Source: Caulobacter sp. S45
GTDB taxonomy: Bacteria; Pseudomonadota; Alphaproteobacteria; Caulobacterales; Caulobacteraceae
Direction of reading: 5' to 3'
DNA length: 64,000 nt
NCBI RefSeq assembly: GCF_009765965.1
Contig: NZ_LMUL01000001.1
Location: forward strand, 169,558 to 233,557
Position 1 is the stretch's first letter. Each line of letters starts with the position of its first letter. The translations under genes and the position numbers were made by a program. Shown here piece by piece: positions 54,355-63,210 of this stretch. The notes under the pieces were generated by a model. That model saw nothing but the letters and a program-made list of their open reading frames with translations, made no database searches and was not told the DNA's origin.

Positions 54355-54801
54355 TTATCCGTGGAACGATAGTTTTAACTCAGACCACGCGTTCTTAGCT
54401 AGGCCTTCAAGCAAGTCCAGCGGCTCGTCCCTGTATCGCCTCACCGCCACGTGACTTTCGAGAGGAGCGTCCGGCTCGTGCGAAACCCGGGGTTTGACGC
54501 CGAACTTTTCGCATTCATCCTTGATTTCTGATACCAAACCCAACGCAAACGCAGCGCTTTTCTTGACATCCATCGCCGCCCTGAACTCAGCCTTTACGGC
54601 AGCAATCTGGGCGTTCCGGTCGCCGTCGTGTATATTAAGCCAAGCCGCCGAAAGAAAAGCCTCCTTGTGCCCAGATGTCTCACGCAGGCTAAATGCTTCA
54701 GGGAAGACGCCATGCAGTCCGGTCTCGGGGTCAGTAAACCAGAGACGAGGCTTCACATACCTGACAAGGGTATGCTCGTCAGGAACGTAGGTTGTTGGCA
54801 C
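54355..54801 (-). CDS. Unknown protein, third gene of TIGR04255 operon
   Basis: A 148-residue protein of unknown family. It opens MPTTYVPDEHTLVRYVKPRLWF and contains FPEAFSLRETSGHKEAFLSAAWLN, AQIAAVKAEFRAAMDV and SHEPDAPLESHVAVRRY. No membrane segment or enzyme motif is visible. It overlaps the previous gene by 23 bp, so it is part of a three-gene unit. GC is low for this genome. I see no terminator of note before the IS end. Confidence 0.7.
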   Translation of the reverse strand: MPTTYVPDEHTLVRYVKPRLWFTDPETGLHGVFPEAFSLRETSGHKEAFLSAAWLNIHDGDRNAQIAAVKAEFRAAMDVKKSAAFALGLVSEIKDECEKFGVKPRVSHEPDAPLESHVAVRRYRDEPLDLLEGLAKNAWSELKLSFHG

Positions 54802-55402
54802 TACGAAACCACCTATTGGGTTGGAAAGCAGCCAAATCCGTCTTCAAGTTCGAGGCGGCGCAGCTACCAGACTTAGTGCTGCCGTCGGCCGTCAACACCC
54901 AACGCAGTTGATCGTCAGGACGATACTCGATTGTAAGTCGATCTTTCCCAGTGATCCAACCGGCGAGAATATGTCCATCACAAGTTGCCCCGAGCCCCGG
55001 CCGCCTGATCTTGCCTAAAAATATAGTGGTTCGCAAAAACGTCACAAAAGACTCAACCTTCGGCAAGGTATCTGATAGGTCCCACTCGTCAGCGTCCAGG
55101 AGCTGATCAAGCTCATTAAAGAGACCGGTTCGCCAGGCAGTCTCAAGATGCATTGCTAAGGAAGACGTTTTCACCTTGAGGTCTACTAGGCGGTCAAAAA
55201 GACGCTGCTTCGGGGAAGCTTGCTCTTCCGCAACAACTCTCTCATCGTAGAAGGTCGATGTTGCTGTAGAGGCAATGCCCCGCGCGCCTTTGATTGATTC
55301 TGCGACGGAGCTGCCGAAGCCCTGCGATGCACCTGATCCGTTGCTTAGAGCTGTGCCTGCCTTAGCTTGGGACAAACCGCCCCAGTGCACCTCGAAACTC
55401 AT
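54779..55402 (-). CDS. Unknown protein, second gene of TIGR04255 operon
   Basis: A 207-residue protein. Residues 1-45 are Gly/Ser-rich (GTALSNGSGASQGFGSSVAES). A helical region then runs KQRLFDRLVDLKVKTSSLAMHLETAW, and a C-terminal part contains GHILAGWITGKDRLTIEYRPDD. No known motif. Its start overlaps the TIGR04255 gene stop by 4 bp, and its 3' end overlaps the next gene by 23 bp. The arrangement suggests a stable complex of the three products. Confidence 0.7.
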   Translation of the reverse strand: MSFEVHWGGLSQAKAGTALSNGSGASQGFGSSVAESIKGARGIASTATSTFYDERVVAEEQASPKQRLFDRLVDLKVKTSSLAMHLETAWRTGLFNELDQLLDADEWDLSDTLPKVESFVTFLRTTIFLGKIRRPGLGATCDGHILAGWITGKDRLTIEYRPDDQLRWVLTADGSTKSGSCAASNLKTDLAAFQPNRWFRSANNLRS

Positions 55403-56148
55403 CGGAAAAGCTCGCGAGTCCGATCGGTTATACAGCTCTCAAAGACCCTATTTTTTTGGTCGTGAAGCGCGCCTATTGCAGCCCACACTTCATCGTCTCC
55501 TTTAACTGCCACAGCTGTGTGAAACACGTCGATGTCTAAGACCAGTGATAAATGGTCGATTAACGCTGGGGGCACAAGGGCTGTGGCTATCTTCACGCCG
55601 ATCTCTTGATTCAGCGTGCCCGCTATGACTGATTGCGCCTCATTGGCGCTCAATCCAAGCTCATCGGGAAATTGCGAGTAGACGGTGAACCATTCCTCAG
55701 GCTTCACTACATTCCCGGGTATGTCCACCCTGTTGATGTAGCGCATTCCCAGCCGCTCTACCGGTCTTTTGCCCACAACCCTCCGCCAAATCGTATAAAC
55801 GCAACGAAACTGCTTTTGAAAATCGAGCCAACCGACGTACGGAGCCAAGTTCGAAAGCGCGACACTCGACGCTCCGAGCTGAACGATCCAAGCACCGTTT
55901 TCTGATGTGAGCTTATACTTCTTCCCAGTTGGGGGGGGGGGGGGTGGCTGTGTGCCGTCTAGCGAAAAAGCGATTAGGAACTCCGTGACGGGTTCAACTT
56001 TGGCGTATTCCGGTGCGAGCAGCCTCTGAAGTTTGTCGACGTCATCGTCGGGTATGCGGCCGCCAATCCTAAGCTCGACCGTTGCCTCCACGATTGGAGG
56101 GTGCGCGTATGTCAGCGAGTTGTCGGTCAAACTAGGGCTCCCCGTCAC
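55399..56148 (-). CDS. TIGR04255-family protein with homopolymer tract
   Basis: A 249-residue protein. YAHPPIVEATVELRIGG and LGMRYINRVDIP are the hallmark segments of TIGR04255, a sporadic family often seen in defence islands. GTG start at 56148. A run of 14 G on the plus strand (55931-55944) encodes a string of prolines near residues 69-73. Gain or loss of one base would frameshift the gene, so it could be phase-variable. Function of the family is not known. Confidence 0.82.
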   Translation of the reverse strand: MTGSPSLTDNSLTYAHPPIVEATVELRIGGRIPDDDVDKLQRLLAPEYAKVEPVTEFLIAFSLDGTQPPPPPPTGKKYKLTSENGAWIVQLGASSVALSNLAPYVGWLDFQKQFRCVYTIWRRVVGKRPVERLGMRYINRVDIPGNVVKPEEWFTVYSQFPDELGLSANEAQSVIAGTLNQEIGVKIATALVPPALIDHLSLVLDIDVFHTAVAVKGDDEVWAAIGALHDQKNRVFESCITDRTRELFR

Positions 56149-56607
56149 TGTTCATGACGCAATCGGAGCGCTTAGGAAAGCCCCGGCACAATCTGCCGTT
56201 AAGTGGCGAGTCACGCGCCTATCTCCTGAAACGAGCTATCGCCGACATTGGCGGGGGAGCCTACCCGGCGACCATTAGCGGCGCAAACCCATCTAGCTCA
56301 ATCTCCGCCATGTGCGCTGTGTCAACGGGCGCAGCATACACGTTGCCGCGGATACCGCACACACTGGCCGGCTGCCCCGCCGCCGAGCGCGTCGACCACT
56401 GGAGTCCAACCCAGCCCGGCGCCGATGTCGCGGAAGGGCTTTGTCAGCGCAAATTCACATATGCCGGTTATGGCGGGATCGCCCAGTGGTCCGACCCCGC
56501 CAACGCCTTATGGTGTCGATACTTGCTGCCCAAACCAAGCCCGCGAAAACAAGCGGGACGCCAGAGGCTATGGAATTCCGGGTTTGGGCTGACAATGCCC
56601 CCCAGGC
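56149..56607. other. Gene-poor spacer
   Basis: A plus-strand frame of 161 codons (56154-56639) runs through this stretch, but its sequence has no recognisable motif, runs into the kinase gene and looks like non-coding DNA. I see no RNA structure or repeat that stands out. Confidence 0.45.
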
Positions 56608-58215
56608 TTACGCACCGAGCTTTCGCGACGGTGTGGTAATGAAGTCGAAAAAGACCTCTGAGGCTTCTGCTAGCAGTGCGTCAAGGTCCGGGATGCATCC
56701 CGGCCATTGCGACGCCTTGAACATCGCGCGTTGGGTCGCATCTCCCAAGAAAGAACTCATAACCGGTTCAACCCTGACGGCGATGACGCTTCGTCCCGGT
56801 CGGCGGCCTGCGTAAGTCCCCGCCTTCGGGTCAACCAGTAGCTGTCGCGAGCCTCCGATCGCGGACCGCTGTGAGATGAACCCTGTCACGCGGGGAGATT
56901 GCCGTGTTTTAGCCTCCACCGATCGCTCATAGCAGAAGAGGGCCACCAGGTCCTGGTCCCGGACCGGCTGGGGCGCGGACGTCGAACCTTGGGGACCGGA
57001 GGAGAAGGTGATGCTCATCGTGCCGGGCCGTGCCAAACGCACCTGAAATTGGTGGGTGAAGGCAATGCCGGAGGCCGGAGGCGTGACGCTTAATTGGACG
57101 CCAGCCGAGAAGGCGAAATAGCTCTGCCCAGAGCTTCGTGGCCTCCAAGGGGCGGCATCGGCAATCGGCGCCACCGACGTCTTCAGGCCAGCGCCGTCAT
57201 CGACGATGACTGCCAGCTTTTCGAGTTCGGCATGGGCCCAAGCGACGAAGGACGTCGTCACGTTGTTGAGGATCGTGCGTTCCTGGGTTCTCGCATCCGC
57301 ATCCTCGGCCCTTATCCGCACCGTCTCCAGCGATTGGCGGCGGAGCTTTTCGATGCTCGCCAGACCTGCCGAACTAGTCGGGATCAGCTTCGCGCGCCGG
57401 TCCCAGGTTTCGATGTCGTCTAGCCGGGCGAGGATCTTATCGACGCTGTCGAGGCGTCGCCCCAGGGGGCAGACCATCTGGTCGACCAGCAGGCCGAGGT
57501 GGCGCAGCCGTTCGCTCTCGGTCTCGAAGAACTGCCGGTATTCCGCCTCATGGCCGCGTTCGCGCGGAATGATCACCCCGCCGGTGAGCATATAGTAGAT
57601 CACCTTGCCCAGCGAATAGATGTCCGCGGCAGCCGTGGCCTCCTGCTTGCCGCCGCCTTCCAGTTCGGGCGCGATGAAGGCCCTGGGACCGACCACCTCG
57701 CCCATCTCCGTCGGCCGGTTGGCGTCATCGACTAGGAGGCAGAGCCCGAAGTCCGCGAGCCAGAGATCATGGCCGGCGCCGGTGAACAGGATGTTAGCCG
57801 GCTTGACGTCGCGATGAATTACCCCCTTGGCGTGAGCGGCTCGAAGGCCCGAGGCAACCTGCTTGGCGACCTGCAGCGTCGCTTCCACCTGGTGGGTGTA
57901 GAGGCTTAGCCGGTCCGGCTTGCCGAGGTCGCCGCCTTTGGCGATCGGCATGACCAGAAACGCGTCCGCCTCGGATGGCGCGTCGATCGGGGAGTGGTCG
58001 ACCAGCTTGATGACATTGGGATGGCCGGCGCGTGTGGCACCTAGAACTTCGTTACGGAAGCGCGCAAACCGGGCTTTGTTCATCAGCCTCTTGAGCGCGA
58101 AGTCGCCGTCATGCTCGCCGGTCAGGTCGGCGACCGGAAAGACATGGCCTTGGCCGCCCTGGCCGAGACCGGGACCGCTGGTGATTTTCCATCGTCCACC
58201 GAAGATCGTCGCCAT
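56608..58215 (-). CDS. Serine/threonine protein kinase
   Basis: A 535-residue kinase; ATG at 58215 is chosen because the kinase fold starts right after it. The glycine-rich loop GLGQGGQGHVF (17-27), VAIK-like K42, HRDVKPAN (134-141) and DFG (155-157) are all present, followed by PRAFIAPELEG and ADIYSLGKVIYYMLTGG. From about residue 285 the C-terminal half is a coiled or helical part followed by a beta-rich domain I do not recognise (VRLARPGTMSITFSSG). No membrane helix is seen. Its place in a defence-type region suggests a kinase-based growth arrest system, but this is inference. Confidence 0.85.
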   Translation of the reverse strand: MATIFGGRWKITSGPGLGQGGQGHVFPVADLTGEHDGDFALKRLMNKARFARFRNEVLGATRAGHPNVIKLVDHSPIDAPSEADAFLVMPIAKGGDLGKPDRLSLYTHQVEATLQVAKQVASGLRAAHAKGVIHRDVKPANILFTGAGHDLWLADFGLCLLVDDANRPTEMGEVVGPRAFIAPELEGGGKQEATAAADIYSLGKVIYYMLTGGVIIPRERGHEAEYRQFFETESERLRHLGLLVDQMVCPLGRRLDSVDKILARLDDIETWDRRAKLIPTSSAGLASIEKLRRQSLETVRIRAEDADARTQERTILNNVTTSFVAWAHAELEKLAVIVDDGAGLKTSVAPIADAAPWRPRSSGQSYFAFSAGVQLSVTPPASGIAFTHQFQVRLARPGTMSITFSSGPQGSTSAPQPVRDQDLVALFCYERSVEAKTRQSPRVTGFISQRSAIGGSRQLLVDPKAGTYAGRRPGRSVIAVRVEPVMSSFLGDATQRAMFKASQWPGCIPDLDALLAEASEVFFDFITTPSRKLGA

Positions 58216-58651
58216 GTTCCCTCGTCCCGCCGGCCCACGGCTCCGGACTGGAGGTGGGAGAGCTTCCAGGCGCGTCAAGGTGCTCCTACGTGCGCCGGCC
58301 GCAGTCTGACTCAACGTTTAAGCGAGAAGAAACCTTCTTGGTGGGGCAGGTTCCCAGACGGTCGCCTTCTGCCCAGAGCCCACGGCTGGAAAGTTGCCTC
58401 TCGGTGATCGTTCGTAAATGTCTGATTTCTGGAGAGAGGCAAATGACCGCTGTGGGCGCAGAGCCCGTGTCGGCTCCCCTCGACGCAACCCGTAGGCTTC
58501 CGGCCGACAAGCGGACGCCGGGATCGACGGGGTAGGGTGGGTTTTGGGCGAGGGCGGCCGTTGATGACCGGGTAAACAAGCTGCTCTAAGTTGCAGTCCG
58601 CACTTAGGTCGACCTTGAGGGGATTCGCTTCGGCGAATCGAGAATGGCAGC
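58216..58651. other. Gene-poor spacer
   Basis: No convincing gene. Just before the next gene lies a perfect 7-bp hairpin with a TTCG tetraloop, GATTCGC-TTCG-GCGAATC (58622-58639). Confidence 0.45.
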
Positions 58652-59035
58652 ATGCAAAAAGCGATTGTGGTGCTGTGCGTAGGATTCGCGGTGTTGACGC
58701 CCCTTGCAGTGATGAACCTGAGCAGTGCCCGGCATGAAGAAGTTCGCCATGAGCGTATGATTTATGCGCCGACGTATGAGTTACCACGTGGATGCACGCT
58801 AAGAAAGTGGGCCGTCGGAGACAGTATATCAACCGCCTGCAACGTCTCCTTATATTGGGATGATGGAAACGATAAATTACCTCACATTAATCGTGTGAAC
58901 GGCGCAAATAAAACTATCCGATGGCTGAGAGTTGGAAGCGATGCCCTGATGGTTCATTGTTTATGGGATATGTTCACAGGACAATGTAAAATAGAGCAAG
59001 TCGAGCCGGACTTCTACGGGCGGCCTCTGAGCTAA
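58652..59035 (+). CDS. Small membrane-anchored or exported protein of unknown function
   Basis: A 127-residue protein. The N-terminus MQKAIVVLCVGFAVLTPLAV is a signal peptide or anchor, and the rest is polar with four cysteines (GCTLRKW, TACNVSLYW, VHCLWDMFTGQCKIE) that could form two disulfide bonds. Base composition is clearly poorer in GC than the neighbours, a sign of recent transfer. No family is recognised. Confidence 0.6.
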   Translation: MQKAIVVLCVGFAVLTPLAVMNLSSARHEEVRHERMIYAPTYELPRGCTLRKWAVGDSISTACNVSLYWDDGNDKLPHINRVNGANKTIRWLRVGSDALMVHCLWDMFTGQCKIEQVEPDFYGRPLS

Positions 59036-59547
59036 ATTTCTGGAATGCATCAAGGTCTAAGGTCCGCTTTGGGTCGCCCTACGCCATGAGCCGTCGTGCC
59101 GAAACTCACCCGCTGGCAGCGTTTGGTTTTAGGCAGGGGTGATTTCGTCCGGACTAGCCCTGAAAGCCGCCATTGAACCGCCCGTGAACGGCGGAGTTTT
59201 AGCGCTTGCGATGTCCGCTGTCTGGCAGAAGGCTGATGGCGGCTAAGGGCGCGAGCTCCCCGGATCTGGTCGGCCTAAGCGTTGCTGACCGCGCAAAGGC
59301 CGTAGCGTCCGCTATGTGGGCCGCACATTTTCCTGCGACTAGAGGTTGGATTTGTCTTGACGGCTACTTGCCTGTGTCCGGAATCGAGCAATCGTGCCGG
59401 CGACCGAACAGCTGCTGGCGCACGGAGGCGCTAAGTCACCGTTTTATATGGCGTTTTGCCGAAACTTCGCCAGGCGTTAAGTTCGCTGCATGACGCGGTC
59501 GGCTCAGCCTGGCGCACACGTCCTAACAGCACCATCGGGAGCAGCAT
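59036..59547. other. Gene-poor spacer
   Basis: About 510 bp without a convincing gene. A plus-strand frame of 95 codons (59206-59493) is not protein-like. A TCCGGAATCG motif occurs at about 59380, with related copies near 62112, 62210 and 63090. Confidence 0.45.
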
Positions 59548-61998
59548 GTGTTAGGCCACTACCTGTTGACCCTGTACCGTTCGCTCAGTCGGCACCGGCT
59601 TTATGCAGTGCTGAACGTATTCGGTCTGGCGGTCGGGATCGCCGTCTTCCTGCTGCTGTGGCTCGACGTGCGTTTCGAGACCGGGTTCGAGCGGTGGATC
59701 CCGCATGCCGACCAAATCTATGAAATCAACGGTCAACCTATTGGGCCTCAGTCGGACGGGCGGCCACCGATTTTTGCTACCATGGGCGGGTTGCTCGATG
59801 AGCTGCGAGGTGAATTTACCGACCTGGTGGGGACGCGAATATCGGGAGGCGCGGGGACACTGCGTCTGGGTTCACAATTCGAACCCAGAACAGTCTCCTT
59901 GGTCGACAAGAATTTCTTCGACGTGTTTCCTATACCCTTGGTTGAAGGTAACCGGGCTACGGCTCTCGCCGCCCCCGATGGGGTGGTGCTGACCCGATCA
60001 GAAGCAACACGCGACTTTGGTAGTGTCGACCCATTAGGGCGTAGCCTTACGCTCCTATTTAATCGCGGTGACCATGTTTATCGCGTCACAGGTGTCATCG
60101 CCGATCCACCGACGAACACAAACCTCGATCTTGATCTTATCATTCCGCTACATATACCAACTGTTGCGCAGGATCCGGCTTGGTACACCTGGGGTACTAT
60201 GGAGCTGACCACCTACCTCCGCTTCCCAAACGCCTCAGCCGCTCGGTCGCTGGAAGCCAATCTCGACGGGTTCACCGACCGGCATGGCGTGCGCGACTTT
60301 GGCACCAGACACGGGCATACCGTTTTCCGCCTACGCGTCGCGCCGCTGCTCTCCGTGCATCTGAGAAACCCTAAGGATGCCATCGTCGTTGCGAGCCTGG
60401 GTGCGGTGGGCGTGCTGACCTTGCTGCTCGCCGTCGTCAACTACGTGAACCTAGCGACTGCCCGCGCGGGACTGCGAGCGCGGGAAGTTGCGGTGCGGAA
60501 GGTCATGGGCGCGACCCAGCCTGCGCTGATGGCGCAGTTCATGGGCGAGGCCATAGCCACTACGGCGCTGGGCGCGTTGATCGGGCTCGCCTTGTTTGAA
60601 CTCGTTTTGCCGCTGTTAAACGCCGCCGCCGGCCTGTCGCTCAAGATCGTCTATCTCGGCCCATCTGGTCTGCTGCCCGTTGTGTTGGCCCTGGTAACGA
60701 CGGTCGGGCTCAGCGCCGGCCTCTATCCGGCGCTGATCCTGTCCAGATACCGCCCAGCTGCGGTGCTCGCTTCGGCTCGGACGCCCGGTGGCGGGCGCGC
60801 AGGAACGCGGGTGAGGGAGGGCCTGGTGGTTCTTCAGTTTGGCGTCGCCATCGCCTTCACGGTCGCCACCAGCGTGATCTTGGCTCAAACGCAATTTCTA
60901 CGTCAGGCGGATGTAGGCTTCCGACGGGAAGGCCTAATCACAGTCAAGTCGTTCGAGGACTCCGCAGTCACGGACGCTCAACGCGCCAGCCTTCTGGAAG
61001 CCTGGCGTGCCGTGCCGGGCGTTACCGCGGCGGCCGCGGGCGACATCGGTCCCGGCGATGAGGACAGCAACTGGAACACCAATACGCGTCGAGACGGGCA
61101 GCCCGCTCCCGGTCCGGCGATCTTCTACGTCCGCGCCACGCCTGGTTTCTTCACCACCTATGGCGCTCGTTTATTGGCCGGCCGGCTGCCCGATCGGAAC
61201 CACGGCGAGGACTTTTCTGTCTTTACGTCCCCGACCGCGGCTACCGGACAAGTCCAAAGCGTCGTGCTGAACGTGGCGGCGGCTCGCGCACTCGGTTTCG
61301 CCAGGCCTCAGGCGGCCGTGGGACAGCCGTTGATCAATACCCTTGAGCCAGGCGTGTCCCAGCGGCTGACGGTCATCGCCGTCGTAAGCGACATCCGTTT
61401 CCGGTCGCCTCGCGATCCGGTGCCTCCCACCGCTTACCTGTCTTACACTGGCCCTTTTCCGCAGACCTCGGCTGGAGTCCGCTACTCCGGGACTGATTCG
61501 CAGGCGACGATGAACAGGCTGCAGGCGGTATGGCGGACTATCGTCCCCTCCGTTCCTTTCCGGGCGCATACGGCGAAGGTCAACTTAGAGCGCTACTACC
61601 GCCCCGATGACCGCAATGGCCGCCTCTTCGTCGTGGGGGCCGTCCTTGCTGTGGCGATCGGCTGCGTCGGCCTCTACGGCTTGGCCAGCTTCAACACTGC
61701 CCGTCGTACGCGCGAGATCGGTATCCGTAAGACTTTGGGCGCCTCAACCGCCGACGTGCTGCGGCTGCTGATCGGCCAGTTCTTGCGCCCGGTGCTGTTG
61801 GCTAACCTGATCGCATGGCCGCTGGCTTGGCTCGCCATGCGGAGTTGGCTGACAGGCTTCGATCAGCGCATCAATCTCGGCCCGCAATACTTTTTGGGCG
61901 CCACCCTGCTGACCCTGCTCGTGGCCTTGCTCACGGTCGTCGGCCAAGCGCTGCGCGTTGCGCGCGCTGTTCCATCCAAGGCGCTGCGCTATGAGTAG
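59548..61998 (+). CDS. MacB/FtsX-type ABC transporter permease
   Basis: An 816-residue protein with the MacB-PCD and FtsX layout found twice: an N-terminal helix (LYAVLNVFGLAVGIAVFLLLWL), a periplasmic domain, and an FtsX helix bundle with TARAGLRAREVAVRKVMGATQ. A second helix-domain-FtsX unit starts near residue 430 and ends with TARRTREIGIRKTLGAS and ALRYE. This is the 'ABC transporter permease' of ~800 residues that works with a separate ATP-binding subunit, which is not encoded next door. GTG start at 59548. Confidence 0.88.
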   Translation: MLGHYLLTLYRSLSRHRLYAVLNVFGLAVGIAVFLLLWLDVRFETGFERWIPHADQIYEINGQPIGPQSDGRPPIFATMGGLLDELRGEFTDLVGTRISGGAGTLRLGSQFEPRTVSLVDKNFFDVFPIPLVEGNRATALAAPDGVVLTRSEATRDFGSVDPLGRSLTLLFNRGDHVYRVTGVIADPPTNTNLDLDLIIPLHIPTVAQDPAWYTWGTMELTTYLRFPNASAARSLEANLDGFTDRHGVRDFGTRHGHTVFRLRVAPLLSVHLRNPKDAIVVASLGAVGVLTLLLAVVNYVNLATARAGLRAREVAVRKVMGATQPALMAQFMGEAIATTALGALIGLALFELVLPLLNAAAGLSLKIVYLGPSGLLPVVLALVTTVGLSAGLYPALILSRYRPAAVLASARTPGGGRAGTRVREGLVVLQFGVAIAFTVATSVILAQTQFLRQADVGFRREGLITVKSFEDSAVTDAQRASLLEAWRAVPGVTAAAAGDIGPGDEDSNWNTNTRRDGQPAPGPAIFYVRATPGFFTTYGARLLAGRLPDRNHGEDFSVFTSPTAATGQVQSVVLNVAAARALGFARPQAAVGQPLINTLEPGVSQRLTVIAVVSDIRFRSPRDPVPPTAYLSYTGPFPQTSAGVRYSGTDSQATMNRLQAVWRTIVPSVPFRAHTAKVNLERYYRPDDRNGRLFVVGAVLAVAIGCVGLYGLASFNTARRTREIGIRKTLGASTADVLRLLIGQFLRPVLLANLIAWPLAWLAMRSWLTGFDQRINLGPQYFLGATLLTLLVALLTVVGQALRVARAVPSKALRYE

Positions 61999-62048
61999 AA
62001 CTACCCTAATCTTGTTCAGCAAACTGACGGTGCTTCCAAAACCGGTCG

Positions 62049-62093
62049 TTCCCAACTTTGGGAAGGGGCGGCCCTGTCCTGAGCAGCCGCCCC
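62049..62093 (+). terminator. Hairpins after the permease gene
   Basis: TTCCCAA/TTGGGAA (62049-62064) and then GGGGCGGC/GCCGCCCC (62065-62072 and 62086-62093) follow the permease stop. The second has a 13-nt loop and no T tract, so it is a weak terminator at best. Confidence 0.5.
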
Positions 62094-62326
62094 GGAACCG
62101 CCATTGGCGACGTCCGGAATCGGGCGACGTCGTTTCTTCCGAATGACCCTCAACATCTGCCATCGGGATCGCTTGGCGTGGCAGGTTCATCGCCCTGAGA
62201 GCGTCTGGAATCGGGCAGAGAGCCTCCGGCAGCAATGGGCGCTTACTCCGAAACCGCATCGTTACCAAACGATCCTCCGGGCAAAACGACCGAGCGAGCA
62301 TTGTCGTGGTATATATCCGCAACTGT
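62094..62326. other. Intergenic spacer with short repeats
   Basis: With the preceding terminator region this is part of a 364-bp gap between the permease and the YiiX-like gene. GTCCGGAATCGGGC (~62110) and GTCTGGAATCGGGC (~62208) are near-identical. No gene is supported. Confidence 0.4.
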
Positions 62327-62345
62327 GTTAAGCATAAGGCTTAAC
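62327..62345. promoter_or_regulatory. Inverted repeat upstream of YiiX-like gene
   Basis: GTTAAGC-ATAAG-GCTTAAC is a perfect 7-bp repeat with a 5-bp spacer, ending 17 bp before the start codon. Its size and place fit an operator that would block ribosome or polymerase access. Confidence 0.5.
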
Positions 62346-62362
62346 TTTGTAGGGCAAAGATC

Positions 62363-62986
62363 ATGAGTGTGCCGACCGACGTTTTTAAGGCAATGTCGGC
62401 GCGTTCTTATGCCGATTTGCGCGACGATATCCGACAGGGCGACCTTTTACTTTTCTCGCAGGGAGGCTTCATGCCTCACCTGATTGAATTTGCTACCAAC
62501 TCACCCTTTAGTCACATCGGTTTCGTCATCCGACTTGAGGAAATCGACCGCGTTATGCTGCTTGAGGCTCTTCCCTCTGGTGTCACCAGCGCGGCCCTTA
62601 GCGTCGTCGTGAACGGCAATGGCTCTGGCGCACAAAGGCCTTACCGAGGCGGCCTTGTCCTTGCGCGGCATGACGACTTCGCCAAACTCGTCACCGCCCA
62701 GAAACTTCACGAAATTAGTGAATTCGCCTTCGACCGCTTCGGCGCGCCCTACGCCGCCTCTGAAATCGTGAAGATCGCCCTGCGCGTTCTTGCAGGGCGT
62801 CTGAACATCAAGATGCCGCGTCTGCTTCAAGCGGACGATGAGTACATCTGCTCTGAATACGTCGGGGCGTGCTACCAGAAGGTCGGGATATCGATCCCTT
62901 GGAACGGCCTCGGGTTCCTCGCACCATCGGATTTCGCGAGCGATCCCAAAGTCCAACCGATTGCCGTTATCGCGAACGCAGCGTGA
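62363..62986 (+). CDS. YiiX/NlpC-type papain-like hydrolase
   Basis: A 207-residue protein of the permuted NlpC/P60 (YiiX/YebB-like) group. IRQGDLLLFSQGG begins the domain. The catalytic histidine is in SPFSHIGFVIR and the cysteine in YICSEYVGACY. No signal peptide is seen. Members hydrolyse amide or thioester bonds, in some cases on lipids or peptidoglycan. GC is lower than average here. It stands alone behind an operator-like repeat. Confidence 0.82.
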   Translation: MSVPTDVFKAMSARSYADLRDDIRQGDLLLFSQGGFMPHLIEFATNSPFSHIGFVIRLEEIDRVMLLEALPSGVTSAALSVVVNGNGSGAQRPYRGGLVLARHDDFAKLVTAQKLHEISEFAFDRFGAPYAASEIVKIALRVLAGRLNIKMPRLLQADDEYICSEYVGACYQKVGISIPWNGLGFLAPSDFASDPKVQPIAVIANAA

Positions 62987-63210
62987 CGCCATCCTAACGT
63001 CCGAGGAGCGGCGGCGGGTGATTTCGGCCGGATTGCCCCGACGTCTTCCATCCGGATCCCCCATCATGCGCGATTCCTTACGCCTGGCGCGTCCGGAATC
63101 TGGCGGAACACCTAGGGCCGCTTAGGGCGCGATCTCTCCGCTAGACCGTCTTAGGGGACGTACATAGGAGGGCCGGCCTACAGCGACCAGCCCTCAACCT
63201 TACAACGTGA

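Noticed and set aside
56154..56639. 161-codon plus-strand frame between TIGR04255 and kinase genes
   Set aside because: No recognisable motif, antisense to the kinase end, and composition typical of spacer DNA.
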